From: Thermopolyspora flexuosa | GTDB lineage: Bacteria; Actinomycetota; Actinomycetes; Streptosporangiales; Streptosporangiaceae | NCBI RefSeq assembly: GCF_006716785.1 | Contig: NZ_VFPQ01000001.1 | Coordinates: 2,790,001-2,854,000 of the forward strand | Reading direction: 5' to 3' | DNA length: 64,000 nt | In this document: piece after piece, positions 24,873 to 34,172 of the stretch | Layout: each line of letters starts with the position of its first letter | Numbering within the stretch: the stretch's first letter is position 1 | Made by a program: the position numbers and the translations under genes | The notes under the pieces: model-generated | Seen by the model: the letters and a program-made list of their open reading frames with translations, nothing else | The model's database searches: none | Told to the model about the DNA's origin: nothing

Positions 24873-25654
24873 AAGCGCAGCGGGCCGACCCAGCCGATCT
24901 GGGTGGTGGTCATCCCGGCGGCGCGCTGCTCGGCGAGGCAGCGGTGGAGCAGCACCCGGCCGATGCCGAGCCCGCGGGCGCTCGGGGCGGTGCCGGTGGG
25001 GCCGAACCAGCCGGGGCGGGCGCCCCAGGCGGCGAAGCCGAGGATCTCGCCGTCGCGGGCCGCGTAGTACACGCCGACCGCGTTCTCCACCTCCCAGGCC
25101 CACTCGGCGTTCCAGTGCTCGCGCACGAACGCGGCGAGTTCGGCCCGCTCCCCCGGCTCGGCGGAGGCGACGACGACGCCGGGCGGCGGCTCGGGCGTGG
25201 ACAGGTCGCGGGTGAGGTCGGCGGTCATGTTCCACGCCATGCCGTCATGCTCGTAGCCGAGCCGCTCGGCGAGGCAGGCCGCGGGGGTGGCCCGCACGTC
25301 GATGCCCGGCCATGCGTAGCACGGCGGGTTCCCGGCCCACCGGACGCGCCGCACGCCCTCGCCGCGCAGCCACTCCTCGGCCGCCCGCACCAGGGCCTTG
25401 CCGTACCCGCGGCCCTGGACCCGGGGGTGGACGGCGATCAGGTCGATGTGCCCGACCTCCGGGTCGCGGTCGTCGACCGAGGTGAACACCACGCCGTCGT
25501 CCTCGCCGAGCACGAACGCGGCCCAGCGGCGGGCCGGCGGCGGGGTGGCGAGCCGTACCGGAAGCTCGGGGGCCTCGGGGAGGTCGAGGGTGAGCGCGGC
25601 GGCGGCGAGGTCCGCCAGCGCGCGGGCCTCGGCGGGCGTGTGGATGCGCCTCAT
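24803..25654 (-). CDS. Tandem GNAT acetyltransferase
   Basis: The 283 residues hold two GNAT folds. The first has acetyl-CoA loop [14 protein letters not shown] (about residues 75-90), the second [15 protein letters not shown] (about 225-240), each the Q/RxxGxG/A pattern. Two-domain GNATs act on amines of small molecules or proteins. Its ATG overlaps the stop of the LigB-like gene (ATGA), so it is third in the folP2-like operon. No export signal. The C-terminal QYARDLAA end overlaps the opposing flavoprotein gene. Confidence 0.87.
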   Translation of the reverse strand: MRRIHTPAEARALADLAAAALTLDLPEAPELPVRLATPPPARRWAAFVLGEDDGVVFTSVDDRDPEVGHIDLIAVHPRVQGRGYGKALVRAAEEWLRGEGVRRVRWAGNPPCYAWPGIDVRATPAACLAERLGYEHDGMAWNMTADLTRDLSTPEPPPGVVVASAEPGERAELAAFVREHWNAEWAWEVENAVGVYYAARDGEILGFAAWGARPGWFGPTGTAPSARGLGIGRVLLHRCLAEQRAAGMTTTQIGWVGPLRFYSRAVGARVERVFWQYARDLAA

Positions 25655-26352
25655 CGTGCCCTCCCCTCGCCCGCCCGTTCCCAGGTGGCCACGAAGTAGG
25701 CCACCCCGAAGGGGTCGGCCTCGTACCGCAGGCGGGCCGTCCACTCGCCGTCGCGGCAGGCGGCGGCCATCGCCTGCCAGGCCGCCCGGCCCGCGACGAG
25801 CAGCTCGGCGCAGCGGGCCGGGTCGAGGGCGAGCAGGGCAGCGGTGTCGGCGCGGGCGAGCGCGTCGCGGATCAGCGCGTCGGTCTCGGGGGCGCGCGGG
25901 TCGACGTAGCCGGGGGCCTTCTCGCCGCGGCGGGCGCTGCCGTCGGCGGCGACCACCAGCCCGGTACGGCCCGGCAGCGCGGCGATCTTCTCGCCGGCCT
26001 CGGCGGCGGCCCGCGCGGACTCGTCGGCGCCGACGCCCTCCAGCCGCCACGGCACCGGGCAGGGCTCGAGCAGGGCGCGGGCGACGGCGAGCGCCACCGG
26101 CAGCGGGTCGGCCTCGGGGCGGCGATCCGGCGCGGGGGCGATCCGGCCGGCCGGGGCGGGCGCGTCCGGCGGGTAGGTGCGGGTGGCCGGGGCGGCGCCG
26201 AGCACGACGATCTCGTCCACGCCCGACTCGGCCACGTCGCGGACCGCGGCGCGGGCGGCCGCGCGCAGCTCCTCGACCTCGGGCACCGGGTGCCCGGTGA
26301 CGCCCGGCAGCAGCAGCGGCGCCTGCGGCACGCAGGCCACGGCGACGATCAT
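25651..26352 (-). CDS. LigB-superfamily (class III extradiol dioxygenase-like) protein
   Basis: A 233-residue protein starting MIVAVACVPQAPLLLPG, the opening typical of actinobacterial 'class III extradiol dioxygenase subunit B-like' proteins. The segment GVDEIVVLGAAPATRTY corresponds to the core of the LigB/MEMO fold, and RTGLVVAADGSARRGEKAPGY to a later loop. The metal-binding His pair of true ring-cleaving enzymes is not evident, so ring cleavage is doubtful. It is translationally coupled on both sides, to folP2-like and GNAT genes. Homologues are widespread beside housekeeping genes, and the function is unknown. Confidence 0.75.
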   Translation of the reverse strand: MIVAVACVPQAPLLLPGVTGHPVPEVEELRAAARAAVRDVAESGVDEIVVLGAAPATRTYPPDAPAPAGRIAPAPDRRPEADPLPVALAVARALLEPCPVPWRLEGVGADESARAAAEAGEKIAALPGRTGLVVAADGSARRGEKAPGYVDPRAPETDALIRDALARADTAALLALDPARCAELLVAGRAAWQAMAAACRDGEWTARLRYEADPFGVAYFVATWERAGEGRAR

Positions 26353-27242
26353 GCCATCCCCCGCACGGCCCGGACCGGGGGCCGCACGCCCCGGGTCACC
26401 GCCACCATGTCGACCACCTGGCGGGTGGGCTTGACGTTGTGCGCACGGAACACCCGCGCCCCCTGCCAGGCGCACAGCGCGCTCACCGCGAGCGTGCCGT
26501 ACATGCGCTCCTCCACCGGCAGGCCGAGGGACTCGCCGACGAAGTCCTTGTTCGACAGCGACACGAGCACCGGCCAGCCGGTGGCGACGAGCTCGTGCAG
26601 CCGCCGGGTCACCTCGAGCGAGTGCCAGGTGTTCTTGGCGAAGTCGTGGCCGGGGTCGATGAGCACCCGCTGCGGGTCGACGCCCACCTCGACCGCGCGC
26701 CGGGCCAGCGCGGTGGTGCGCTCGATCACGTCGGCGACCACGTCCCGGTACGCGACGCGGTGCGGGCGGGTGCGCGGCCGCAGCCCGCCGGCGTGGGTGC
26801 ACACCAGGCCCACGCCGTACTCGGCGGCGACCTCCGCCAGCTTGGGGTCGGCGCCGCCCCAGGCGTCGTTGAGCAGGTCCGCGCCGGCCTGGCACACCTC
26901 GCGGCCCACCTCGTGCCGCCAGGTGTCCACGCTGATGATCAGGTCGGGGTGGCGTTCCCGGACCTCGGCGACGAACGGGGCGGTGCGCTCGATCTCCTCG
27001 GCCACGTCGACCTCGGTGCCCGGGGCCGCCTTGACCCCGCCGATGTCGACGATGTCCGCGCCCTCGGCGACCACCTCGTCCACGCGCTGCAGCGCCTTCT
27101 CCCGGGCGAAGGTCGCGCCGCGGTCGTAGAAGGAGTCGGGGGTGCGGTTGACGATCGCCATCACCAGCGGCTCGTCGCCGAACACGCGGTCGCGCAGCCG
27201 CAGCACCGCACCACCGCCGGGTCCAACGGCAGCCTCACCCAC
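26349..27242 (-). CDS. Dihydropteroate synthase family protein (FolP2 type)
   Basis: A 297-residue TIM-barrel protein. Pterin-site motifs are MAIVNRTPDSFYDRGATF, DIGGVKAAPGTEV, SVDTWRHEVG, NDAWGG, DPGHDFAKN and the C-terminal FRAHNVKPTRQ. The VNRTPDSF(Y/W) form and GGVKA are those of the second actinobacterial paralogue (M. tuberculosis FolP2). That paralogue is reported, as I recall, not to be a functional dihydropteroate synthase. Start is GTG with GGAGG/GGGAG upstream. It heads a three-gene operon with the LigB-like and GNAT genes. A pterin-related but non-folate role is possible. Confidence 0.88.
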   Translation of the reverse strand: MGEAAVGPGGGAVLRLRDRVFGDEPLVMAIVNRTPDSFYDRGATFAREKALQRVDEVVAEGADIVDIGGVKAAPGTEVDVAEEIERTAPFVAEVRERHPDLIISVDTWRHEVGREVCQAGADLLNDAWGGADPKLAEVAAEYGVGLVCTHAGGLRPRTRPHRVAYRDVVADVIERTTALARRAVEVGVDPQRVLIDPGHDFAKNTWHSLEVTRRLHELVATGWPVLVSLSNKDFVGESLGLPVEERMYGTLAVSALCAWQGARVFRAHNVKPTRQVVDMVAVTRGVRPPVRAVRGMA

Positions 27243-27512
27243 GGACTCCCGCCTCCTCGCTCGTCTCGGAAAGCCGTCCCTCGCTCCTGCCTGCCCGCTC
27301 GTCCGCGGTCGTGTCCGCGAAGCCTCACCTCCACACCGCCTCGGCCCGGCTCTCTGGGGGCCCTCTTCGCACTCTAGCCCCACCCCTCCGTGAGGTGATC
27401 TCCACCCCGAGGCAGCCGGGCGGGAATTCGCACGGCATGTCCCGCTGCTTCCGGTTTCGTGGCCGTGCCGTACGCCCGGAGGCGTGCGGCCGTCGAACGA
27501 TGAGGAGTTGGT

Positions 27513-28739
27513 TTGGGAGAGTTGCAGGTCACCTGTGATCCGGCGGAGGTCGGCCTCGACCGGGAGCGGCTGCGGCGGATCGACGCGCATTTCGCCCGGT
27601 ATGTGGACGAGGGGCGGCTGCCCGGCTGGCTGGTGCTGGTGAGCCGGCGCGGCGAGATCGCCCACCTGTCGGCGTACGGGGCGCGCGACCTCGGCTCCGG
27701 CGCGCCGGTCGAGCCGGGCACCCTGTTCCGGATCTTCTCGATGACCAAGCCGGTCGTCTCTGTGGCGCTGATGACCCTGTTCGAGGAGGGGGCGCTCACC
27801 CTCGACGACCCGGTCGCCGACTACATCCCCTCCTTCGCCGACCTGCGGGTCTACGAGTCCGGCCCGGCGTCGGCCCCGGTGACCCGGCCGGCGGAGGAGC
27901 CGGTGCGGATCTGGCATCTGCTCACCCACACCTCCGGCCTGGTGTACGGCTGGCAGCGCCCGGACGCGCTGGGCGAGCTGTACCGGAACGCCGGGCTGGC
28001 GGGCCTGAACCTGCCGGGCGAGAACCTCGCCGACCTCGCCGACCGGGTGGCCGGGCTGCCGCTGCTGTTCGACCCGGGCACCGGGTGGACCTACTCGATC
28101 GCGGTCGACGTGCTCGGCCGGGTGATCGAGGTGGCCTCCGGGCTGCCGCTGGAGCGTTTCCTCGCCGAGCGGATCTTCCGGCCGCTCGGCATGGCCGACA
28201 CCGGGTTCTGGGCCGAGGAGGGCGAGCTGCACCGCGCCGCCTCGCTGTACGCCGTGGGCCCGGACGGGCGGCTGACGCTCACCGACCCGGGGGACGGCAT
28301 GGCGCGGCGCCCGAAGGTGCCCTCCGGCGGCAGCGGGCTGGTCTCCACCGCCGCCGACTACCACCGGTTCCTGCAGCTGCTGCTGCGCGGCGGCGAGCTG
28401 GACGGGGTGCGGCTGCTCGGCCCCCGCACGATCGGCTACATGACCCGCAACCACCTGCCCGGCGGCGCGGACCTGAAGGCGTTCGCGCGCACGCCGTTCG
28501 GTGAGGCGGTGCCGGGCGAGGGCTTCGGCCTGGGCTTCGCCGTGGTGCAGGACCCGGTCGCGGTGCGGACCGTCGCCTCGCCCGGCGAGTACCACTGGGG
28601 CGGCGCGGCGGGCACCGTGTTCTGGGTCGACCCGGCCGAGGAGATCACCGTGATCTTCCTCACCCAGGCGATGGGGTTCGGCACCCGCCGCATCCGCACC
28701 CGGCTGCGCCAGCTCGTGCACCAGGCGATCGTGTCCTGA
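27513..28739 (+). CDS. Serine beta-lactamase-like hydrolase/esterase
   Basis: A 408-residue enzyme of the class C beta-lactamase/EstB family. The nucleophile motif is SMTK (FRIFSMTKPVVSVAL, near residue 85), and the tyrosine motif lies in GWTYSIAVDVLG. A late HWGG-type element (YHWGGAAG) fills the KTG position. No signal peptide, so it is probably a cytoplasmic esterase or peptidase rather than a resistance enzyme. The start is TTG preceded by GAGGAG at six bases; no ATG or GTG fits better. It diverges from the folP2-like gene. Convergent with the DUF5682 gene, 2 bp apart. Confidence 0.87.
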   Translation: MGELQVTCDPAEVGLDRERLRRIDAHFARYVDEGRLPGWLVLVSRRGEIAHLSAYGARDLGSGAPVEPGTLFRIFSMTKPVVSVALMTLFEEGALTLDDPVADYIPSFADLRVYESGPASAPVTRPAEEPVRIWHLLTHTSGLVYGWQRPDALGELYRNAGLAGLNLPGENLADLADRVAGLPLLFDPGTGWTYSIAVDVLGRVIEVASGLPLERFLAERIFRPLGMADTGFWAEEGELHRAASLYAVGPDGRLTLTDPGDGMARRPKVPSGGSGLVSTAADYHRFLQLLLRGGELDGVRLLGPRTIGYMTRNHLPGGADLKAFARTPFGEAVPGEGFGLGFAVVQDPVAVRTVASPGEYHWGGAAGTVFWVDPAEEITVIFLTQAMGFGTRRIRTRLRQLVHQAIVS

Positions 28740-28741
28740 CC

Positions 28742-31642
28742 TCACGCCACCAGGGACGCCACCGCCTCGGCCGTCGCCGGGTGTGCGGCGAGCAGGCCGG
28801 CGAGCGCCGGATGGGTGGCCGGGCCCCCGCCGGCCGGCACGGCCCGCCACCCGGTGCCGCAGCCGAGCAGCCGCGCGACCGCGTCCGTGGCCGCCGGGTG
28901 TCCGGCGAGCAGCCCGGGCACCGGCCCGGACGCCGGCGCGGCCGGGGCGGAGGCGCGGGCGGGCCGGGCGGCCCGCGCCGCCGCCCAGGGCGGCGTCCAG
29001 GCGTCGAGCGCGGCGAGGTCCGCCGGGAAGGTACGGCCCGCCTCCCGGACCAGCAGCGGCACCAGCTCGGCGGCCTGCGCGCGCAGCGTGGCGATCAGCC
29101 GCGGCAGCCAGGGCAGCAGCACCGCGTCCGGGAGCCGGGCGAACGCCTTGGACAGCAGCTCGACGACGAACGGGGTGAGGCCCGGCGCGAGGTCGAGCGC
29201 CTGCACGAACCCGCTCACGTACTCCGGCACGGACGGCACGGTGAGCGGGTTGCCGAGCAGCTCGTCGCAGCGCGCCCGCAGCTCCTCGCGCGGCAGCAGG
29301 CCGAGCTGGGTCCGGGCGGCCCACAGCAGCGCGGTCTTCGCCGCGCCCTCCGGCCGCGCCTGGCGCACGGCGATCTCGAGCTGGGCGCGGTCGCAGCCGA
29401 GGGAGATGGCGAGGTTCTCCAGCGTGACGAGGAAGGAGAGCATCGCCGCGACCTGCCGCACGTTCGCCGCGTCGTCGGCGAACGCGGTGGGCAGCAGGGT
29501 GCAGTAGTGCGCGTACCCGGTGGCGACGAACGCCTGGCACCAGGCGGGCAGCTCCGGCCCGGTCGAGCGGTGGTGGGCGAGCAGGCGGCGGATGCGGCGC
29601 AGCACCTCGGGGGCGTGGTCGACGGTGCGCTCGGCGGCGAGCAGCTCCACCGCCCGCGCGCCCAGCTCGTCGGCGAGCCGCCGGGAGCCGAGGAACACCA
29701 ACGCGTCCTCCACGGCGGCGAGCGCGGTCGCCGCGGTGGCCTTGGGGTCGTGCACCGCGCGGCGCAGCCGCCGCTCGAGCACCTGCTCGACGGTGACGCC
29801 CTCGTACCCCAGCTCGATGATCGCCCGCTGGTTGCGGCCGATGTCGAGGTCCCAGCTCTCCTGGATGGACCGCTCGCCGAGGCGAAGCTCGCCCATGATC
29901 GGGCGGATCGCGCGGTCGGGCAGCAGGTAGCGCAGCATCCACAGCAGCCGCGAGCACGGCTCCAGGTGCGGGTCGGCGCGCAGGTCGAGCAGGGCCCGCT
30001 GGATGGTGCGCTTCTGCAGGTCGAGGCCGAGCGGGGCGAGCCGGTCGTGCACGTCGCGGGCGAGCGGCGGCAGCGCGTCGTAGCCGACCTGCCCGGCCCG
30101 GTCGCCGCCGAGCATGATCTCGCACAGCCGGCGGATGTCGCGGCGGCCGGGCACGGTGTCCTTCTCGATGCAGGTGACCGCGGCGTCCTGGAAGTCGTAC
30201 GGGGTCGGCCGGGCCCGGTCGCGCAGGCCGGCGAGCAGGATCGAGGTCTCGAACACGGCGATCGCGTCCGCGGTGCTCGCCTGGTAGCCGTTGCGGCGGG
30301 CGAGCCGCACGATCTCCACGCACCAGTCGCGCAGCTCGGCCTCGTCGAGCGGGTCGAGTGCGGGCGGCCCGGTGAGGAAGCCGGACAGCCGGTCGGTCAC
30401 CGGCTCCGACGCGGCCGGGGCGGGCGCGGCGGTACGGCGTGCCGCCCGGCCGCGGCCGCCGCCCTTGGCCGCCGCGCCGTCCGTGCCGTCCGTGCCGTCC
30501 TTGCCGCCGCGCAGCCGGAACGGCGTGACCCTGGTGCGCCGTACCGCCTTGGCGAAGGTCGCCGCGGCGATGGAGACCGAGCCGGGGGCGAGCCCGAACT
30601 GGGCCTCGATCGCCGAGTGGCTGGACGGGATGAGCCCGTACAGCCAGCGGGTGCCGGTGCGCGGCGGGATCGCGAACGGTGGCGCGTCGGAGTCGAGGCC
30701 GAACTGCTCGACCCGGCTCGCGGCGTGGAAGGCGCCGCACACGTACATGCAGCGCTCGGGGTCGGCGCCGGTGGCGGCGAGGTGCTCGCGGATCCGGGTC
30801 CACATGTACCGCTCGCGGTCCTCGTCGACCCGCAGCCGCTCGGTGTCGTCGGGCCGCAGCCGCCGGAACAGGCTGCCGATCATGATCATGACCTGGCGGT
30901 AGGTGGCGTAGTCGGCGCCGCTGAGCGGCTGCTCGACGTACTGGTCCCACCACTCCGACCAGTGCCGCACCCGGCCGTGCCGCAGCAGGTGCGCCTCGAG
31001 GTCGGCGAACCGGGGCCGCAGGTCGCCGATCTCCACGCCGACGGCGTCCCCGTGCAGCGCGGCCTCCTCGTCCGGTGCCTCCGCGCCGGGCCCGGCGGCG
31101 GGGCGTCGCGGCTCCCACTGGAAGACGTGGTCGGCGGACCGGTCGACGAGCACCAGCTCGACGCCGGGCGTCTCGAGCGCGTAGGCGATCGCCTGGTACT
31201 CGGCGGACGCCTCGGTGATCGGGGCGACCACGCTGAGCGGCGCCCACTCGGCCGGGAAGCCGTCGATCTCGGCGGCGAACGCCTGGAGCGCCACGGGCAG
31301 GCGGCAGTTGCGCAGCTCGTCGAGGAGCGGCCGCATGTCCTCGCACAGCTCCAGGTAGATGACCTCGGGCCGCTTCTCGCGCAGCCGGCGGGCCATCGCC
31401 AGGGCGGAGGCGGGCGAGTGGTGGCAGACCGGGAAGATCTCGAGCCGCTCGGCGAGGGCCCGGTCGACGTCGTCGACGATCCCGGTGAGGATCCCGGCGA
31501 GCGCGTCGGGCTCGCCGGTGAAGGCCTTGGCGGCGTCGAGGAGCTGGGCGCGCAGCGCGGCGAAGGCGCCGCCGCCGACCGGCCCGCCGCCGGGGCCGGT
31601 CGTCAGCGCGGTGTCCATGTCGGTGTCGATGTCGGTGTCCAT
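28742..31642 (-). CDS. DUF5682-family protein of the MoxR/VWA/SWIM locus
   Basis: The 966-residue protein has an N-terminal domain with FPVCHHSPASALAMARRL (residues 70-87), VIYLELCEDM and a later VCGAFHAASR. These spaced His/Glu motifs recall the TraB/EreA/ChaN hydrolase-like fold, a resemblance I infer. A low-complexity linker (GGKDGTDGTDG, then Ala/Arg-rich) separates it from an all-helical region with LPRLIATLRAQAAELVPLL-type repeats. It ends in repeats LLAGHPAATDAVA/LLAAHPATAEAVA. Cytoplasmic. It is the last of five genes and follows the AAA+ gene by 36 bp. The ATG has no strong Shine-Dalgarno sequence; the MDTDIDTDMD opening is repetitive. Biochemical role unknown. Confidence 0.82.
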   Translation of the reverse strand: MDTDIDTDMDTALTTGPGGGPVGGGAFAALRAQLLDAAKAFTGEPDALAGILTGIVDDVDRALAERLEIFPVCHHSPASALAMARRLREKRPEVIYLELCEDMRPLLDELRNCRLPVALQAFAAEIDGFPAEWAPLSVVAPITEASAEYQAIAYALETPGVELVLVDRSADHVFQWEPRRPAAGPGAEAPDEEAALHGDAVGVEIGDLRPRFADLEAHLLRHGRVRHWSEWWDQYVEQPLSGADYATYRQVMIMIGSLFRRLRPDDTERLRVDEDRERYMWTRIREHLAATGADPERCMYVCGAFHAASRVEQFGLDSDAPPFAIPPRTGTRWLYGLIPSSHSAIEAQFGLAPGSVSIAAATFAKAVRRTRVTPFRLRGGKDGTDGTDGAAAKGGGRGRAARRTAAPAPAASEPVTDRLSGFLTGPPALDPLDEAELRDWCVEIVRLARRNGYQASTADAIAVFETSILLAGLRDRARPTPYDFQDAAVTCIEKDTVPGRRDIRRLCEIMLGGDRAGQVGYDALPPLARDVHDRLAPLGLDLQKRTIQRALLDLRADPHLEPCSRLLWMLRYLLPDRAIRPIMGELRLGERSIQESWDLDIGRNQRAIIELGYEGVTVEQVLERRLRRAVHDPKATAATALAAVEDALVFLGSRRLADELGARAVELLAAERTVDHAPEVLRRIRRLLAHHRSTGPELPAWCQAFVATGYAHYCTLLPTAFADDAANVRQVAAMLSFLVTLENLAISLGCDRAQLEIAVRQARPEGAAKTALLWAARTQLGLLPREELRARCDELLGNPLTVPSVPEYVSGFVQALDLAPGLTPFVVELLSKAFARLPDAVLLPWLPRLIATLRAQAAELVPLLVREAGRTFPADLAALDAWTPPWAAARAARPARASAPAAPASGPVPGLLAGHPAATDAVARLLGCGTGWRAVPAGGGPATHPALAGLLAAHPATAEAVASLVA

Positions 31643-31678
31643 GCGGGGCAGGTCCGTCTCCGGTGTCCGCGTGCGTGG

Positions 31679-32788
31679 TCAGGACAGGGTGGCGAGCGCC
31701 TGGCGGCCGCCCTCGAGGAACTCCTGCCACGGCCCGCCCTCCCGGCCGCGCGGCTCGACGACGCCGTGCCAGTACTTGTTGAGGATCGCCAGGTCCTCCG
31801 GGCTGCGCCGGGCGAGGCAGCCGACGAGCGACCCGGCGAGGGTCTCCGGCCGCAGGGTGCGGTCGCCGAAGAAGTGGCTGTGCAGGATCGCGTCCTCCAG
31901 CACGCCGATCTGCTCGGCGGTGGACAGCGACGACTCCAGCCGCTCCTCGTCGCTCTTCGCCGAGGCGGCCGCGGCGCGCAGGTCGGCGAAGCTCTGCAGC
32001 AGGATGTCGAGCAGGCTGGGCGGCACCTCGAGCTCGATGCGGTGCCGGCGCAGCAGCTCGGAGGTGCGGAACCGGACGATCTCCGCCTCGCTCCGCTTGT
32101 TCGCGACCACCGGGATGCGGACGAAGTTGAACCGCCGCTTCAGCGCCGAGGACAGGTCGTTGACGCCGCGGTCGCGGCTGTTGGCGGTGGCGATGATGGA
32201 GAAGCCGGGCTTGGCGAAGACGATGTTGTCCTCGTCGAGCTCGGGGATGGCGACGTACTTCTCCGACAGGATCGAGATCAGCGCGTCCTGCACGTCGCTG
32301 GTGGCCCGGGTGAGCTCCTCGAACCGGCCGATCACGCCCTGCTCCATCGCGGTCATGATCGGCGAGGGGATGAGCGCCTCGCGGGACTGGCCGCGGGCGA
32401 TCACCATCGAGATGTTCCAGGAGTACTTGATGTGGTCCTCGGTGGTGCCGGCCGTGCCCTGCACCACGAGCGTGGAGTTGCGGCAGATCGCCGCGGCGAG
32501 CAGCTCGGCGAGCCAGCTCTTGCCGGTGCCCGGGTCGCCGATGAGCAGCAGCCCCCGGTCGGAGGCGAGGGTGACGATGCTGCGCTCGACGAAGGAGCGG
32601 TCGCCGAACCACTTCTGCGGGATCTCGCGGTCGAGCCCGTCGGACGGCTCGGAACCGAGGATGAACAGCCGCACCATGCGCGGGCTGAGCCGCCAGGAGA
32701 AGGGCTTGGGGCCGGTGTCGATCGACTCCAGGTAGTCGAGCTCGTCGGCGTACTTGATCTCGGCCGGCGCCCGCAGCATGTCAGACAT
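31679..32788 (-). CDS. MoxR-like AAA+ ATPase
   Basis: A 369-residue AAA+ ATPase. Walker A is GDPGTGKSW at residues 84-92. The Walker B position reads GVIGRFEELTRA, with Glu in place of the usual Asp before the catalytic Glu. Sensor 1 is IIATANSRDRG, and the arginine-finger region is LSSALKRRFNFVRIP. MoxR ATPases work with VWA-domain partners to remodel or load metal into client proteins. The VWA gene is immediately upstream (13 bp) and the DUF5682 gene downstream, which fits a dedicated chaperone complex. Start ATG is preceded by AGGAGAG. Confidence 0.9.
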   Translation of the reverse strand: MSDMLRAPAEIKYADELDYLESIDTGPKPFSWRLSPRMVRLFILGSEPSDGLDREIPQKWFGDRSFVERSIVTLASDRGLLLIGDPGTGKSWLAELLAAAICRNSTLVVQGTAGTTEDHIKYSWNISMVIARGQSREALIPSPIMTAMEQGVIGRFEELTRATSDVQDALISILSEKYVAIPELDEDNIVFAKPGFSIIATANSRDRGVNDLSSALKRRFNFVRIPVVANKRSEAEIVRFRTSELLRRHRIELEVPPSLLDILLQSFADLRAAAASAKSDEERLESSLSTAEQIGVLEDAILHSHFFGDRTLRPETLAGSLVGCLARRSPEDLAILNKYWHGVVEPRGREGGPWQEFLEGGRQALATLS

Positions 32789-32801
32789 ATGGTGATCTCT
32801 C

Positions 32802-34172
32802 CTAACCGAGGCTGAGGAAGGTCTTGAGTTCGGCGACGAGCTTGCGGATGTGCCCGGAGATCACCGGGGTGCCCATCGCCTTGAGCCGGTCGCGGAACCA
32901 GGAGTCGACGCTCTGGTGGCCGGAGCTGTTGACCGAGCCGACCGGGATGAAGCGCACCCCGGAGCGGTGCACGGCCTCGAACTCGGCCATCAGCGCCCGA
33001 TCGTCGTAGAAGTCGGAGATCCACACCATCGCGGTGTTCCGCGGGTCGGCGATCTTCTCGCGGGCGAGCCGCATCGCGACGGTGCCGTCGGTGCCGCCGC
33101 CGAGGTCGGTGCGCAGCAGCACCTCGAAGGGGTCGTTCACCCAGGGGGTGAGGTCGAGCGCCCGGGTGTCGTACGCGATCAGGTGCACGTCCACCTTGGG
33201 CAGCCCGGCGAAGATCGACGCGAGGATGGTGCAGTTGACCATCGCGTCGACCATGGAGCCCGACTGGTCCACCACCACGATCAGCCGCGCCGGCGTGGTA
33301 CGGCGGGCGGTGTGGCGGAAGTAGAGCCGGTCGACGTACAGCCGCTGGTCCTCCGGGCTCCAGTTGACGAGGTTCTTCCAGATCGTGCGCCGCAGGTCGA
33401 GGTTGCGGAACACCCGCTTGGGCGGCACCGAGCGGTCGATCTGGCCGACGCTGGTCTTCTCCACCTGGGTGCGCAGCACCTCGGCCACCTCGTCCACGTA
33501 CCGGCGGATGAGCGCCTTGGCGTTGGCGAGCGCGACGCCGGACAGGTTCGCCTTGTCCCGCAGCAGCTGCTCGACCAGGGTGATCGTGGGGGTGAGGCGG
33601 CGGGCGAGCTTCGGGTCGGCGAGCACCTCCCGCAGGTGCATGCGCCGGACCAGCTCGCCCTCGAGCCCGGCGAGCACCCCGCCGAGCTCGCCGCGCGCGG
33701 GGTGGCCGCGCAGCTCGCCCGGCGCGCAGCCGACCGCGCGCTCCAGCCAGCCGGCGTCCTGCTGCCAGCGGGCGAGCTGGGTCGCCGTGACGTTGCCGTC
33801 GCCGGTGGCGAACACGTTGAGCAGCAGCTTCGACACGAGCGCGGCGCGGCGCACCTCGGCCGGGCCGGGCCCGGCGCCGGGCTCGTCCGGCCCGAGGTTC
33901 TCCGGGACCATGAGGCCGGGCAGCTCGCCGGCGAGCTCGGGGAAGCGCTGCACCACGGTGTCGACCGAGGTCGCCGGGTCGAGCAGGGCCGCGGGCAGGC
34001 CGATGTCGGTGAGCACCGCGACGCTCGCCCGCTCGAGGGACGGCTGCTCCTCGTGGTCGAACAGGTGGGCGAGCAGCCGCCAGTAGAGCACCTGCCGCCG
34101 GTTGGCGTGCGGGTTGACGGACGGCGCCGCCGGTGCGGCCTGGGTGGTCGGTTCGCTCATGGTCTCGCTCAC
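32802..34172 (-). CDS. VWA-domain protein (partner of MoxR-like ATPase)
   Basis: A 456-residue cytoplasmic protein. A helical N-terminal region of about 290 residues is followed by a von Willebrand A domain. The metal-ion site DxSxS is VVDQSGSM (Asp302), with GGGTDGT supplying the Thr and WISDFYDD the later Asp. VWA domains bind partner proteins through the metal. Its GTG overlaps the stop of the unknown upstream gene (GTGA), and an ATG four codons in is an alternative start. Together with the next gene it forms the MoxR-VWA core pair. Confidence 0.9.
   Translation of the reverse strand: MSETMSEPTTQAAPAAPSVNPHANRRQVLYWRLLAHLFDHEEQPSLERASVAVLTDIGLPAALLDPATSVDTVVQRFPELAGELPGLMVPENLGPDEPGAGPGPAEVRRAALVSKLLLNVFATGDGNVTATQLARWQQDAGWLERAVGCAPGELRGHPARGELGGVLAGLEGELVRRMHLREVLADPKLARRLTPTITLVEQLLRDKANLSGVALANAKALIRRYVDEVAEVLRTQVEKTSVGQIDRSVPPKRVFRNLDLRRTIWKNLVNWSPEDQRLYVDRLYFRHTARRTTPARLIVVVDQSGSMVDAMVNCTILASIFAGLPKVDVHLIAYDTRALDLTPWVNDPFEVLLRTDLGGGTDGTVAMRLAREKIADPRNTAMVWISDFYDDRALMAEFEAVHRSGVRFIPVGSVNSSGHQSVDSWFRDRLKAMGTPVISGHIRKLVAELKTFLSLG

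Noticed and set aside
25651-26352. LigB-like protein as the missing ring-cleavage dioxygenase for the LigK/LigU-like genes at 40 kb
   Set aside because: It sits 13 kb away in a folP2-like operon, lacks evident Fe-binding His residues, and belongs to a widespread family next to housekeeping genes.
27513-28739. Antibiotic-resistance beta-lactamase
   Set aside because: The SMTK motif is there, but there is no signal peptide, and the overall layout is that of cytoplasmic EstB-like esterases.
26349-32612. A single open frame of over 2000 codons on the - strand joining the folP2-like gene to the AAA+ region
   Set aside because: Only its last 297 codons carry protein motifs; the rest is out of frame with the DUF5682 and AAA+ genes or antisense to the hydrolase gene.
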